DNA of 64,000 nucleotides, from assembly GCA_017483735.1 (NCBI GenBank), contig JAFUVF010000050.1, positions 1 to 64,000 of the forward strand, given 5' to 3'. The notes beneath the pieces were generated by a model, which saw only the letters and a list, made by a program, of their open reading frames with translations, was not told where the DNA came from and ran no database searches. The first letter of the stretch is position 1. Each line of letters begins with the position of its first letter. This document shows positions 32,839 through 40,499 of this stretch, one piece after another. The position numbers and the translations under genes are program-made. The DNA comes from Lachnospiraceae bacterium. Lineage in GTDB: Bacteria; Bacillota; Clostridia; Lachnospirales; Lachnospiraceae.

Positions 32839-32887
32839 TTCTACCTCCTATCAGCTCCATTTTAAGGAGCGGTAAAATTCTTGTGTT

Positions 32888-32916
32888 ATTGTATACAATT
32901 ATACGATTGCTGTCAA
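32888..32916 (-). promoter_or_regulatory. Promoter and palindromic operator of the citrate-synthase operon
   Basis: TTGACA (32916-32911), 17-bp spacer and TACAAT (32893-32888) on the minus strand give a near-perfect sigma-A promoter. The -10 is half of the perfect palindrome ATTGTATACAAT (32888-32899), of the GT-N(2)-AC type used by many FCD-domain GntR regulators. The leader (about 42 bases) holds the stem GCTCC-TTAAAAT-GGAGC ahead of the ribosome binding site. Confidence 0.75.
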
Positions 32917-32995
32917 TATTGCATTACTCTTTTTTTTATGTTAAAAATGAATTACTGCTTTTATTGCTATATCAAAACAAAAAAAGGAAGCCGTT

Positions 32996-34105
32996 ATGCC
33001 GCATTTTAATTTAAAAATTATATTCATACCCGCTCTAATCCTTGCGTTTTTATCCCTGACAGCCTGCGGTAAGGATTCCACGGCATTAGAAACAGCGCCG
33101 CCTGCGCCAACATCCACGCCCTCTCCCACCCCTGAACCTACGCCGGACTTTCCTTATATTGACGGGGCGATAGGCGTAAACAGCACATCTCCCGACGAAT
33201 TAAACGGATATGATTTTCTCTCCGTTCCCACATATATTACCAAATACGGCGATGACTATTTCATTGTCGACTGCTACCACAACACCATAATCTATAGTGA
33301 TGATATCACGCTCCCTTTAAAGGAATGGAATATTCTGGATAAAAACCTCTCCATGCCGCACACAATCAGCTCTGACGGAGAAATATATGTGGTTGATGAT
33401 ACTGAGAGCGCTTCCGTAAAGATTTATGCCAAAAGGGATGGTAAATTCTCAAAAACCGGCGTTTTTACGGATATAGGTGTCCGTCCGCATTTTTGCACAT
33501 ACAACGAAAAAAATAAAACCTTCTATATCTTAAGCTCAATGACCGGGGAAATGTATCTGTTCCGCCGTATGGAGGGAAGTCACAAGCTCTACCTTACGGA
33601 GGTTAAGCGCTTAGACAGGCTTAACGGCATATATGTGCGCTCATTTACCATAGAAAACGACGAGATAATCTTTGTGTCCGGCATTACCCCCGAGGAATCC
33701 GGGTATGAGCCCGCAGTTGTCGTATGCGACCTTGATTCCTTTGAAATAAAGGAGGAATACCCTGTTTCTTCCGCCATCGCCGGGATGGTTCAGATTACTC
33801 CCATTGACGGAAAATACTATATCACTGTTTCCACTGATGCCTACGGCAACGCCGAGGCTTCGAGGATGATCGCGGCAGACTCTCTTTCGGAGCTGTCCCC
33901 TGATAATTATAACGAAAAGGATTATCCCGACCTCTACAGGGAGTTTTTCGCTGATGAGGGTACCCCATATTATATAAGCTGCATACCGGACGATCTGGGA
34001 GAACCGGAATATTTCCTCTGCTCCCACCAAAACTCCGGACATGGGATATACCGCTTCAAAGTGGATGCCGAAAACATAATAACCGATGTAGAGGAAATAT
34101 ATTAG
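32996..34105 (+). CDS. Lipoprotein, probable beta-propeller
   Basis: Exported lipoprotein of 369 aa. The signal peptide ends in the lipobox LTAC-G (Cys about 23), followed by a Pro/Thr linker (APPAPTSTPSPTPEPTPDFP). The rest is a series of beta-rich units of about 45 residues (YGDDYFIVDCYHNTI, SDGEIYVVDDTES, NEKNKTFYILSSMTG, ENDEIIFVSGITPEE), which suggests a beta-propeller. No catalytic motif was recognised. The ATG has AAGGAAG 6 bases upstream. It faces the end of the flagellar operon, with a 43-bp gap and no clear terminator. Confidence 0.7.
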   Translation: MPHFNLKIIFIPALILAFLSLTACGKDSTALETAPPAPTSTPSPTPEPTPDFPYIDGAIGVNSTSPDELNGYDFLSVPTYITKYGDDYFIVDCYHNTIIYSDDITLPLKEWNILDKNLSMPHTISSDGEIYVVDDTESASVKIYAKRDGKFSKTGVFTDIGVRPHFCTYNEKNKTFYILSSMTGEMYLFRRMEGSHKLYLTEVKRLDRLNGIYVRSFTIENDEIIFVSGITPEESGYEPAVVVCDLDSFEIKEEYPVSSAIAGMVQITPIDGKYYITVSTDAYGNAEASRMIAADSLSELSPDNYNEKDYPDLYREFFADEGTPYYISCIPDDLGEPEYFLCSHQNSGHGIYRFKVDAENIITDVEEIY

Positions 34106-34148
34106 GCATTCCCCCACACCGGCTTCTTTTCCTTGAATAATCTTTTAT

Positions 34149-34919
34149 TTATCTTTGTCTGGTTATTATCCTTGCAATCTCCTCATAGCTTGCATTCTTG
34201 CTTATCTCAAAGGTTCCGGTGGATATCCTTCTGTCATAGCCGCCCTCGCAAAGATATGTATCGAAGTCCCCGGCGTTTTCAACCAGACCTGCCTCTGCAA
34301 GATTTCTTGCAACAGTATAGGAGCCGCTGCCTCCCTCTATGGTAAATTTAACAGTGTTTGCTGCAGCTGACGTCGGCGTAGCTGTGGGCTTTGCTGTCGC
34401 CGTTGGCTTTGGCGATGGTGTCGCTGTAGCTGTAGGGCTGGGCGTTGGTGTCGCTGTTGCCGTTGGGCTGGGCGATGGTGTCGCCGTCGCTGTTGCCGTT
34501 GGGCTGGGCGTTGGTGTCGCTGTTGCTGTTGCTGTAGGGCTAGGCGTTGCCGTCGCCGTCGCTGTTGCTGTTGGACTGGGCGATGGTGTCGCCGTCGCTG
34601 TTGCTGTTGGACTGGGCGTTGGTATCGCTGTCTCTGTGGATTCTGTCGATTCCGCCGGTGCAGCCAGGGGCGTGAGCTCCGGTGCCGCAGTAGCCTCCGA
34701 AATCTCCGGCGTCCCTGACGGGGTTCCGTTTACCTCTGGATCCATAAGATCCCCCAGCGAGGAGGGATTCTCCTCTGCCATTACCATTCCGAGACCTTCC
34801 GCCCTCGCAACGATATCATCATCCGAAAGCTTTCCCTTGTCGGACACAACTGTATGCATAATTAGTGCGGTCACGAATATTCCTATTCCAAGACCGCGCA
34901 GATAAAATTTAAGCTTCAT
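34149..34919 (-). CDS. MltG/YceG-like membrane protein with Pro-Thr-Ala repeat linker
   Basis: Protein of 256 aa. An N-terminal membrane segment (about 7-24), an acidic stretch, then about 90 residues of PSPTATATATP-type repeats (about 98-188) spanning the wall, and a C-terminal domain (about 193-252: TIEGGSGSYTVARNLAEAGL, STGTFEISKNASYEEIARII). That domain matches the small LysM-like subdomain of the lytic transglycosylase MltG. The catalytic part of MltG is missing, so peptidoglycan binding rather than cutting is likely. Last gene of the flagellar operon, 18 bases after the DUF6115-like gene. Confidence 0.6.
   Translation of the reverse strand: MKLKFYLRGLGIGIFVTALIMHTVVSDKGKLSDDDIVARAEGLGMVMAEENPSSLGDLMDPEVNGTPSGTPEISEATAAPELTPLAAPAESTESTETAIPTPSPTATATATPSPSPTATATATATPSPTATATATPTPSPTATATATPSPSPTATATPTPSPTATATPSPKPTATAKPTATPTSAAANTVKFTIEGGSGSYTVARNLAEAGLVENAGDFDTYLCEGGYDRRISTGTFEISKNASYEEIARIITRQR
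34380..34640 (-). repeat. Pro-Thr-Ala coding minisatellite
   Basis: About 260 bp of imperfect tandem repeats coding for PSPTATAT units inside the MltG-like gene. Units keep the frame, so length variants would change only the wall-spanning linker. Not a CRISPR array. Confidence 0.7.
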
Positions 34920-34937
34920 AATTTATTTTCATCTCCG

Positions 34938-35720
34938 TCATACCCCGTTCTCATAGAGGTCTATGACAAGCTTTACCTCTCCGACGCCGAGCCCCAGCTG
35001 CTTTGCGATGGCAACCTTTGATTTGCCCTGCTTATGAAGGGAAAGTATTTCTTCGTTTTTATTGTTATTTACGAAATCAGAATTGTCCTCTTCAGGAAAT
35101 ACCCTTTCCGGAACAAAAGGCTCTACGTTATCATTGACAAATTCCGGTATCTTTAAGCCCTCTGCGGAAAGCCTTGCACCGTTATCCTGTGTGCCTCCGT
35201 CATCTGCCACGGGCATTACCGCAGGCTCTATGATGTCGGTTTCGGAGGTATCAATTACCGGGGCATTGAATGCGAGAGGACGCATCGTGAGCTCCTTTGC
35301 AGCATTTTCAGCCTCCTTTGCGGACTCAGAGGCCTCCTTTGCCGCCTTGTTTGCCTCCGAAACAGTATTTTTGAGGGTTACGTGCTTATCGTTAAGCATA
35401 TCGTAGAGGAACATTACTTCCTCGTGATTCTTGTGTATCTCGGATATGACAGTGTCGGAATACTCGTTGACCGCCATTATCTTCTCATTGGAAAGCCTTT
35501 CAAGGGATCTCTCCGTCTTCTCCATGGCATAGTCTATGGCTTCCGATACCGCATCATCCACCTGACCCTTTATTCCTGCCATCTCGTCCTGCACAAGCTT
35601 CTTTATCTCATCCTTGGCAAGCCCGGCGTCCACCTCGTTGGCTTCCTTTTTTGCTTCCGGGATCAGAAAGCTCAGCACAAAAATTATCCCGCCTACAATA
35701 ACCAATAAAACTTCCAGCAT
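34938..35720 (-). CDS. Membrane-anchored coiled-coil protein with C-terminal HTH (DUF6115-like)
   Basis: Protein of 260 aa. One N-terminal helix (MLEVLLVIVGGIIFVLSFLI) anchors it; residues about 25-160 are helical and probably coiled coil, with an Ala/Glu heptad run (ANKAAKEASESAKEAENAAK). The last 35 residues (LSLHKQGKSKVAIAKQLGLG) form a helix-turn-helix like that of resolvase/Hin tails and of DUF6115 proteins encoded in flagellar operons. A DNA-binding tail on a membrane-tethered rod is unusual. The function is unknown. It is 17 bases downstream of the small hydrophilic gene. Confidence 0.55.
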   Translation of the reverse strand: MLEVLLVIVGGIIFVLSFLIPEAKKEANEVDAGLAKDEIKKLVQDEMAGIKGQVDDAVSEAIDYAMEKTERSLERLSNEKIMAVNEYSDTVISEIHKNHEEVMFLYDMLNDKHVTLKNTVSEANKAAKEASESAKEAENAAKELTMRPLAFNAPVIDTSETDIIEPAVMPVADDGGTQDNGARLSAEGLKIPEFVNDNVEPFVPERVFPEEDNSDFVNNNKNEEILSLHKQGKSKVAIAKQLGLGVGEVKLVIDLYENGV

Positions 35721-35741
35721 TTATCAAAAACCTCAAATCTA

Positions 35742-36062
35742 TTATATCTTCAGATCAAAGCTCCTTCTGCCCTTAATGATGACTCTGTCCGCATCATGTG
35801 GAGAGGAATGCTTTTTGCTCCTGCCCCTGCCTCCGTCGCCGGAATATTCATTATCCCCCTTCTCCTTGGCATCCATTTTCTTTTCATGCCAGGTCGAGGC
35901 ATCGGAATCCACCACCTCATGGGTCTTCTGGTCAGCCTGCTCATCCATCTTCTGCGTGGTGGCAGACTGCTGAACCTCGGGACGCATATCCTCATTCTGC
36001 TTGATCTGTGTAAAATCCTGTGAGCGTGTTATCGCTCCTATTTCCAATCCGCCCAGTGACAT
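35742..36062 (-). CDS. Small hydrophilic protein of the flagellar operon, unknown
   Basis: Protein of 106 aa, rich in Asp, Glu, Lys, Ser and His, with no membrane segment or cysteine. It starts MSLGGLEIGAITRSQDFTQI and is probably mostly disordered. The ATG has AAAGGAGGA upstream. It stands between the DUF342 gene and the DUF6115-like gene with short gaps on both sides, which argues that it is a real member of the operon. No function can be assigned. Confidence 0.55.
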   Translation of the reverse strand: MSLGGLEIGAITRSQDFTQIKQNEDMRPEVQQSATTQKMDEQADQKTHEVVDSDASTWHEKKMDAKEKGDNEYSGDGGRGRSKKHSSPHDADRVIIKGRRSFDLKI

Positions 36063-36083
36063 ACCGAAATCCTCCTTTTATTC

Positions 36084-37670
36084 CTAAAGGGGTACCATCT
36101 TTACGTCGCCTCGTACAACCTCGAATTTGCAGTACTTGAAGCTGCTCTGTACATTCATTGAAAGCTCTCCGATAACAATAGTCGTACCGGGATATACCTC
36201 TCCCCTCACGTACACCGATCCGGGATTGGTGGGGTCAAAGAGCTTCTGCAGCTCCTCCATACGCTTGTTGTTTTCCTCCAGCTCCTTTTTTCTGGTTTCC
36301 ACCAGAGACGAGGTCTGCTTGATCTCCTTTAGCTGCAGCTCGTTAAACCTTGCTCCCTTTGCCTTCTTTGCTGCAAAGTTTTCAAGTATGGGCTGCGCCT
36401 GCTTAAGATCCGCCGTTATCTCCTTTATCGCCTTGTTTACTTCGGCAAATTCTTTCTTTACTGCCGGACTTGCCCCAACCTCTATTATGGTATCCGCTCC
36501 CATATTTGAACCCAGAGTCTTTGCATCCACCTTTTCCTTTGCCTGAACATGACCTCCTGCGATGAAGCCCTTCTTACCCGTTACCGTTATATCACAGTTG
36601 GAGGCAATGGTGGAATGAAGGATTGACTCTGTCTGCACATATCCTTCCGCCTCAACCGTGGCGTTCTCGAAGAATTTGGATATGACATTGCCTCCTGCCT
36701 TTATGGTGCCTGTGCCTCTGCCGTTCATTCCCTTTGCAATGACAACATTTCCGGCAGCCTCCAGCTTTGCGCCCTCAACTACACCATCCACAATGATGTC
36801 TCCCCCTGATTTCACGGAGAAGTTCGAGGCAACATTCCCTTGTATCTGTACGCTCCCGTCAAAATCGATATTGCCCGTGGCAACTCCCACGTCCTGCACC
36901 GTATATACATTGTTTACGAAAACGGAGCCACCCACCAGCATAACATGTCCGTCCACGGTGGATGTCAGCGTGAGTCTGTCCTCCGATATCTCCATATTAT
37001 TGCCGTGTTTAAAGAGCGCCTTCTTGACCTCTCTGGGCTTTATTACCGTACCCAGTATGTTCATTCCGGGATCCCCCTCATCCGCAGGGATAATCTTGGC
37101 GAGAACCTCTCCTTTTTTACATTTGTTTACCACATTGAGGTTAAAGAAGTCCACGCTTCCGTCCTCTTTTATCTCGGGTCTGGCTCTCAAATCCGTATTA
37201 AAAAAGTATTCAATACGTGCATCCGTGCCCTGCCTTGCAGGCTTGCCCTTTACCACCGGAAGCCATTGGTTGTATCTTCCCTTGCTGGCAAAATGCGCAG
37301 CAAGAAGCTTCTCCTGAAGTCCGAACTTCACGGTTCTGAACTCCATATCCTTCTTAAACTCTTCCAGAGTCATACGGCTGCCCGTATCCGAAGCAGGATA
37401 AAACCTCGCCCTTGCCCACATGGCATCAGGCGCCATCTCAAAATCATAGTATTCGTTCACAACGGGGCAATCCACCGGTGCAATAAAAACAACGGTGTCA
37501 GTCTTTGACTCAACACCTTCCTTTATTTTGTCCCTCTCGTAGTCAATCCTCTGCTTGTCAAGAAAATTCAGGACATCAATGACCTTGATATCCTCTCCGC
37601 CGTCCTTTGCGGGAACGAAATGTATCCCAAATCCGTTTTCGCATTTGACTAATTTGTAAAAACCGTTCAT
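36084..37670 (-). CDS. DUF342/FapA family protein
   Basis: Protein of 528 aa. The N-terminal part (about 75-200) leads into a parallel beta-helix of FapA type (about 200-390) with many Gly/Val/Asn turns (FDGSVQIQGNVASNFSVKSG, GTIKAGGNVISKFFENAT), then a coiled coil (about 395-470) and a C-terminal beta segment (PGTTIVIGELSM). FapA-type proteins are linked with cell envelope and polar flagellar control in several bacteria, but no enzyme activity is established. Its ATG overlaps the sigma-factor stop (ATGA), so it is translationally coupled to fliA. Confidence 0.8.
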   Translation of the reverse strand: MNGFYKLVKCENGFGIHFVPAKDGGEDIKVIDVLNFLDKQRIDYERDKIKEGVESKTDTVVFIAPVDCPVVNEYYDFEMAPDAMWARARFYPASDTGSRMTLEEFKKDMEFRTVKFGLQEKLLAAHFASKGRYNQWLPVVKGKPARQGTDARIEYFFNTDLRARPEIKEDGSVDFFNLNVVNKCKKGEVLAKIIPADEGDPGMNILGTVIKPREVKKALFKHGNNMEISEDRLTLTSTVDGHVMLVGGSVFVNNVYTVQDVGVATGNIDFDGSVQIQGNVASNFSVKSGGDIIVDGVVEGAKLEAAGNVVIAKGMNGRGTGTIKAGGNVISKFFENATVEAEGYVQTESILHSTIASNCDITVTGKKGFIAGGHVQAKEKVDAKTLGSNMGADTIIEVGASPAVKKEFAEVNKAIKEITADLKQAQPILENFAAKKAKGARFNELQLKEIKQTSSLVETRKKELEENNKRMEELQKLFDPTNPGSVYVRGEVYPGTTIVIGELSMNVQSSFKYCKFEVVRGDVKMVPL

Positions 37671-38443
37671 ACACCATCCCCCAATATACCCATATACAAT
37701 CCCATTTTGGTGCGCATCTTCTGAAGCGCCCTTGTGTGGAGCTGTGAAATCCTTGACTCGGAAACCTCCAGAATATTGGCTATTTCCTTTAAGGTAAGCT
37801 CCTCAAAATAATATAGTGCAATGACCTTCTGTTCCTTATCGGTAAGAAGCTTAAGCGCCTCTCCCAAAACCTTGGTAAGCTCCTCCTTCTCAACCTTCTC
37901 CTCGGGGCTGTCGAACCGTGCCGTGGTCTGTCCGTAATAATCCTGCGGGATATCACTTCCCGACTCCATATACTCATTCAAGGATACGAGCCCTGTAATC
38001 TTCATCTGGGACTGCCAGTCCACAAATTCGTCATCGGTTATGCCAAGCTTCTCTGCGATCTCCTCATCCGTGGCGCTTCTGCCCTTGTCGGTCTCTATCT
38101 CCCTTATGGCGGTCTCTATCTTTTTCTGCTTCTGTCTGATGGTTCTGGGAATCCAGTCCATTTTCCTTATCTGGTCGAGAATGGAACCCCTTATGCGGAG
38201 CGACGCATAGGTCTCAAATTTGACCTCCTTTAGGCTGTCAAATTTGTCTATTGCGTCAATAAGCCCAAAAATCCCATAGCTCACAAGATCCTCATACTCC
38301 ACATTATATCCCAGATACATTGAAAGTCTGCCAGCCACAATCTTTACAAGCTGGGCATACTCCAATATAAGAGCCTCTCTGGACTCCTGGCTTTTAGTTC
38401 TTGCATATTCATCTAACAGTTTCTTTCTAGCTGCCTCATCCAT
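37667..38443 (-). CDS. fliA: Flagellar sigma factor (FliA/WhiG/SigD)
   Basis: RNA polymerase sigma-28 factor of 258 aa that transcribes late flagellar and chemotaxis genes. Region 2 contains GYNVEYEDLVSYGIFGLIDA with FETYASLRIRGSILDQIRKM; region 3 is short; region 4 has the HTH LTLKEIANILEVSESRISQL. Its length and the WIPRTIRQKQKKIE segment are typical of the FliA/WhiG group. It is encoded late in the same operon, as in Bacillus (sigD after cheD), but here a membrane protein gene separates it from cheD. No anti-sigma factor FlgM is in the window. Confidence 0.94.
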   Translation of the reverse strand: MDEAARKKLLDEYARTKSQESREALILEYAQLVKIVAGRLSMYLGYNVEYEDLVSYGIFGLIDAIDKFDSLKEVKFETYASLRIRGSILDQIRKMDWIPRTIRQKQKKIETAIREIETDKGRSATDEEIAEKLGITDDEFVDWQSQMKITGLVSLNEYMESGSDIPQDYYGQTTARFDSPEEKVEKEELTKVLGEALKLLTDKEQKVIALYYFEELTLKEIANILEVSESRISQLHTRALQKMRTKMGLYMGILGDGV

Positions 38444-38466
38444 GGATTATCGGCTTCCCTTCACTG

Positions 38467-38793
38467 TTATTCTTCCGTCGTTCCATTTTCCGGAGTACCC
38501 GTAGGTTCTGCCTCGGTCTCGCTTACAGAGCCCTCGGAATCGCCCATGCCACCGACACTCTCTCCGGACTCCTTGTCTATGACATCCCCTTCTTCCATCA
38601 ACCGCTTCTCATTTTCAATATCAAAGCGATCCAGCATAAACTTAATAATGCTTCCCAAAATATAGAATATGAGCATGACGACAAACAGTATCAAAAGCCG
38701 TGCGACAAGCTCATACTCAGAAAAGAATGTGACTATAAGAGTGGCAAGCCCCGAAATCAGCACAAGCAAAAGGGGCATCGTGTTTCTGTTCAT
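38467..38793 (-). CDS. Small two-span membrane protein between cheD and the sigma factor
   Basis: Protein of 108 aa with two helices (about 6-22 and 28-52, the second ending LGSIIKFMLDRFDIENEKRL) and an acidic Ser/Thr/Glu-rich cytosolic tail (about 66-108). It was not recognised. Bacillus has swrB just after sigD; here the gene lies just before it, so position alone is not proof of a related role. It is 14 bases after cheD. Confidence 0.55.
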   Translation of the reverse strand: MNRNTMPLLLVLISGLATLIVTFFSEYELVARLLILFVVMLIFYILGSIIKFMLDRFDIENEKRLMEEGDVIDKESGESVGGMGDSEGSVSETEAEPTGTPENGTTEE

Positions 38794-38807
38794 AGCACAC
38801 CCTCAGT

Positions 38808-39293
38808 CTAAATCTTATATTCAGGCTTTCCGACGGCCTTTATGACGAAATCGCCATTTTCGGGATAGAAAATAACCGTGCGTCCAAAATTAAGTCCGGT
38901 ATCCTCCGCAAGAATAGGTATCTTAAGCTCGCCAAGCTTCTTCTTGACAGCCTGCACGTTGTTGTTGCCCACATTCATGGTAGCGCTCTGTCCCGAAAAC
39001 TGGAACATCATAGCACCGCCGGCTATCTTTGCAACAACAGCACTCCTTCTTGCGCCTAATGCAACCACCTGCTTAACAAGTTCATCTATTCCGGTGTCGG
39101 CGAACTTGGCAACATTTGAGCTGTTCTTTATAGCTGTCGAATCTGGAAGCATAATGTGCGCCAGACCTCCAATCTTGCTATTGGGGTCTCTGAGCGCTAT
39201 GCCCACGCAGGAGCCAAGTCCAAGGGTTGTAATGCCGTTTGGGCTGACACAGGTTTTTAAATCTGCCATTCCAACTTTTATGATATCACTCAT
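38808..39293 (-). CDS. cheD: Chemoreceptor glutamine deamidase CheD
   Basis: Enzyme of 161 aa that deamidates receptor glutamines and binds CheC in the CheC-CheD adaptation system. The catalytic Cys is in LGLGSCVGIALRD (about 32) and the His in GLAHIMLPDS (about 49). The true start is the ATG at 39293, with GGAG 7 bases upstream; the TTG at 39305 in the same frame overlaps that site. It follows cheC by 38 bases, the usual pairing. Confidence 0.95.
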   Translation of the reverse strand: MSDIIKVGMADLKTCVSPNGITTLGLGSCVGIALRDPNSKIGGLAHIMLPDSTAIKNSSNVAKFADTGIDELVKQVVALGARRSAVVAKIAGGAMMFQFSGQSATMNVGNNNVQAVKKKLGELKIPILAEDTGLNFGRTVIFYPENGDFVIKAVGKPEYKI

Positions 39294-39331
39294 AATACTC
39301 TCCAAACCAAAAGTTAATAGTAATTCCGGTC

Positions 39332-39952
39332 TTATACAGGCATTCCAAGTGCGCCCAGTATCTTCGTATAGGAATCAAGGTCCGGGATAAGCATAAAGTA
39401 ACCGTCTATCTCAACCTCATCAAAGAACTGGGACTGTATGAGAAGTATCTTGTCGCCGTAAACGCCGAATTCAATAGCGGGAACTGACAAAAGCGCTCCG
39501 CACATATCCACGGTCAAAGCCGGCGGCGTGGGATAAATCTTAAGGTTAGTAAGTGTTGAAAGGGAATTCAGGTAGGCACCCGTGATGATGTTTCCCACCT
39601 CACGCATGGCGGAAATCTCCATCTCGTTGAACTCCTCCCCTTCTGTAGCCATACCCATCATCATCTTGTTGATGAGATGCTTTGCAGAAGCCCGTTCTAT
39701 AAGGAACATCATGCTTCCGGTTATATCTCCCTCAACTCCGAGGAAAACGCCGACCATTATCTGCTCTTCTCCGCCCATGCTGTCAGCCACATCCTTGAAT
39801 TCAAGCAGCTGCACCTGAGGCACACGCATATCGACCTTTGCGCCGATCATGGTGGAGAGCGCCGTCATAGCATTTCCTGCACCGATATTACCGATCTCTT
39901 TTAAGACATCATAGTAATTTTCGGAAATCTGTTCTACAGTAAGTTCGCTCAT
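39332..39952 (-). CDS. cheC: CheY-P phosphatase CheC
   Basis: Protein of 206 aa that dephosphorylates CheY-P when bound to CheD. Both active centres of the family are present: DVLKEIGNIGAGNAMTAL (about 15-32) and AMREVGNIITGAYLNSLS (about 112-129), each with the Glu and Asn residues required. No membrane segment. The Bacillota-type adaptation system (CheC, CheD, CheB, and the phosphatase-like FliY) is thus encoded together. Confidence 0.95.
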   Translation of the reverse strand: MSELTVEQISENYYDVLKEIGNIGAGNAMTALSTMIGAKVDMRVPQVQLLEFKDVADSMGGEEQIMVGVFLGVEGDITGSMMFLIERASAKHLINKMMMGMATEGEEFNEMEISAMREVGNIITGAYLNSLSTLTNLKIYPTPPALTVDMCGALLSVPAIEFGVYGDKILLIQSQFFDEVEIDGYFMLIPDLDSYTKILGALGMPV

Positions 39953-39979
39953 AATTAGAATCTCCTTTTAATCCGGGGA

Positions 39980-40480
39980 TTATGCGTTAATATTGTCCTC
40001 TAAAGTAATGGTGCTTAAGTCAAGCAGCGAGATAAGCTCGTTGTTGTTGCGCTTTCCGATGCCGTTGATGAAATTAGCTCTCACATCCTTTACGTCGGGG
40101 GAAACATCCTCTATCTCAAATTCGGTAAGAGTTACAACCTCCTTAACCTCATCCACGATGACTCCGAGATTTCCCTCTGTCTCAGACTTTAAGATGATAA
40201 TTCTCGAAGCCTTTGTTATCACATCTGCGGGAAGTCCCATCTTAAGCCTTAGGCTCATAACGGGAATAACCTCGCCTCTAAGATTGATAACGCCCTTCAG
40301 ATACTCGGAAACCTTGGGAATCCTCGTTATGGGGGTCATGCGCACAATATTGTCAATGAAATTGATATCTATGCCATACTGCTCATCCCCGACCTTGATA
40401 ACGATATACTGGAAAGTCTTTATGGGGCCTCTGTGGTCCTCGTCTATTATGGCGGGAGCATTGTTATTGTTTAAATCCAT
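39980..40480 (-). CDS. cheW: Chemotaxis coupling protein CheW
   Basis: Adaptor of 166 aa joining CheA to chemoreceptors. It has the CheW SH3-like double barrel with FQYIVIKVGDEQYGIDINFI, RIPKVSEYLKGVINLRGEVI and NLGVIVDEVKEVVTL. It starts with a short Asn/Asp-rich extension (MDLNNNNAPAIIDEDHRGP). It lies between cheA and cheC with 19- and 27-base gaps. Confidence 0.95.
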   Translation of the reverse strand: MDLNNNNAPAIIDEDHRGPIKTFQYIVIKVGDEQYGIDINFIDNIVRMTPITRIPKVSEYLKGVINLRGEVIPVMSLRLKMGLPADVITKASRIIILKSETEGNLGVIVDEVKEVVTLTEFEIEDVSPDVKDVRANFINGIGKRNNNELISLLDLSTITLEDNINA

Positions 40481-40499
40481 CAGATTTTACCTTCCTTCC

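Noticed and set aside
34380..34640. CRISPR-like array
   Set aside because: The repeats are contiguous, in frame and code for PSPTATAT; there are no spacers. The same holds for 18772-19070.
36840..37508. 222-codon plus-strand frame opposite the DUF342 gene
   Set aside because: A shadow of the real gene: no ribosome binding site, and the minus-strand frame has clear family structure and operon context.
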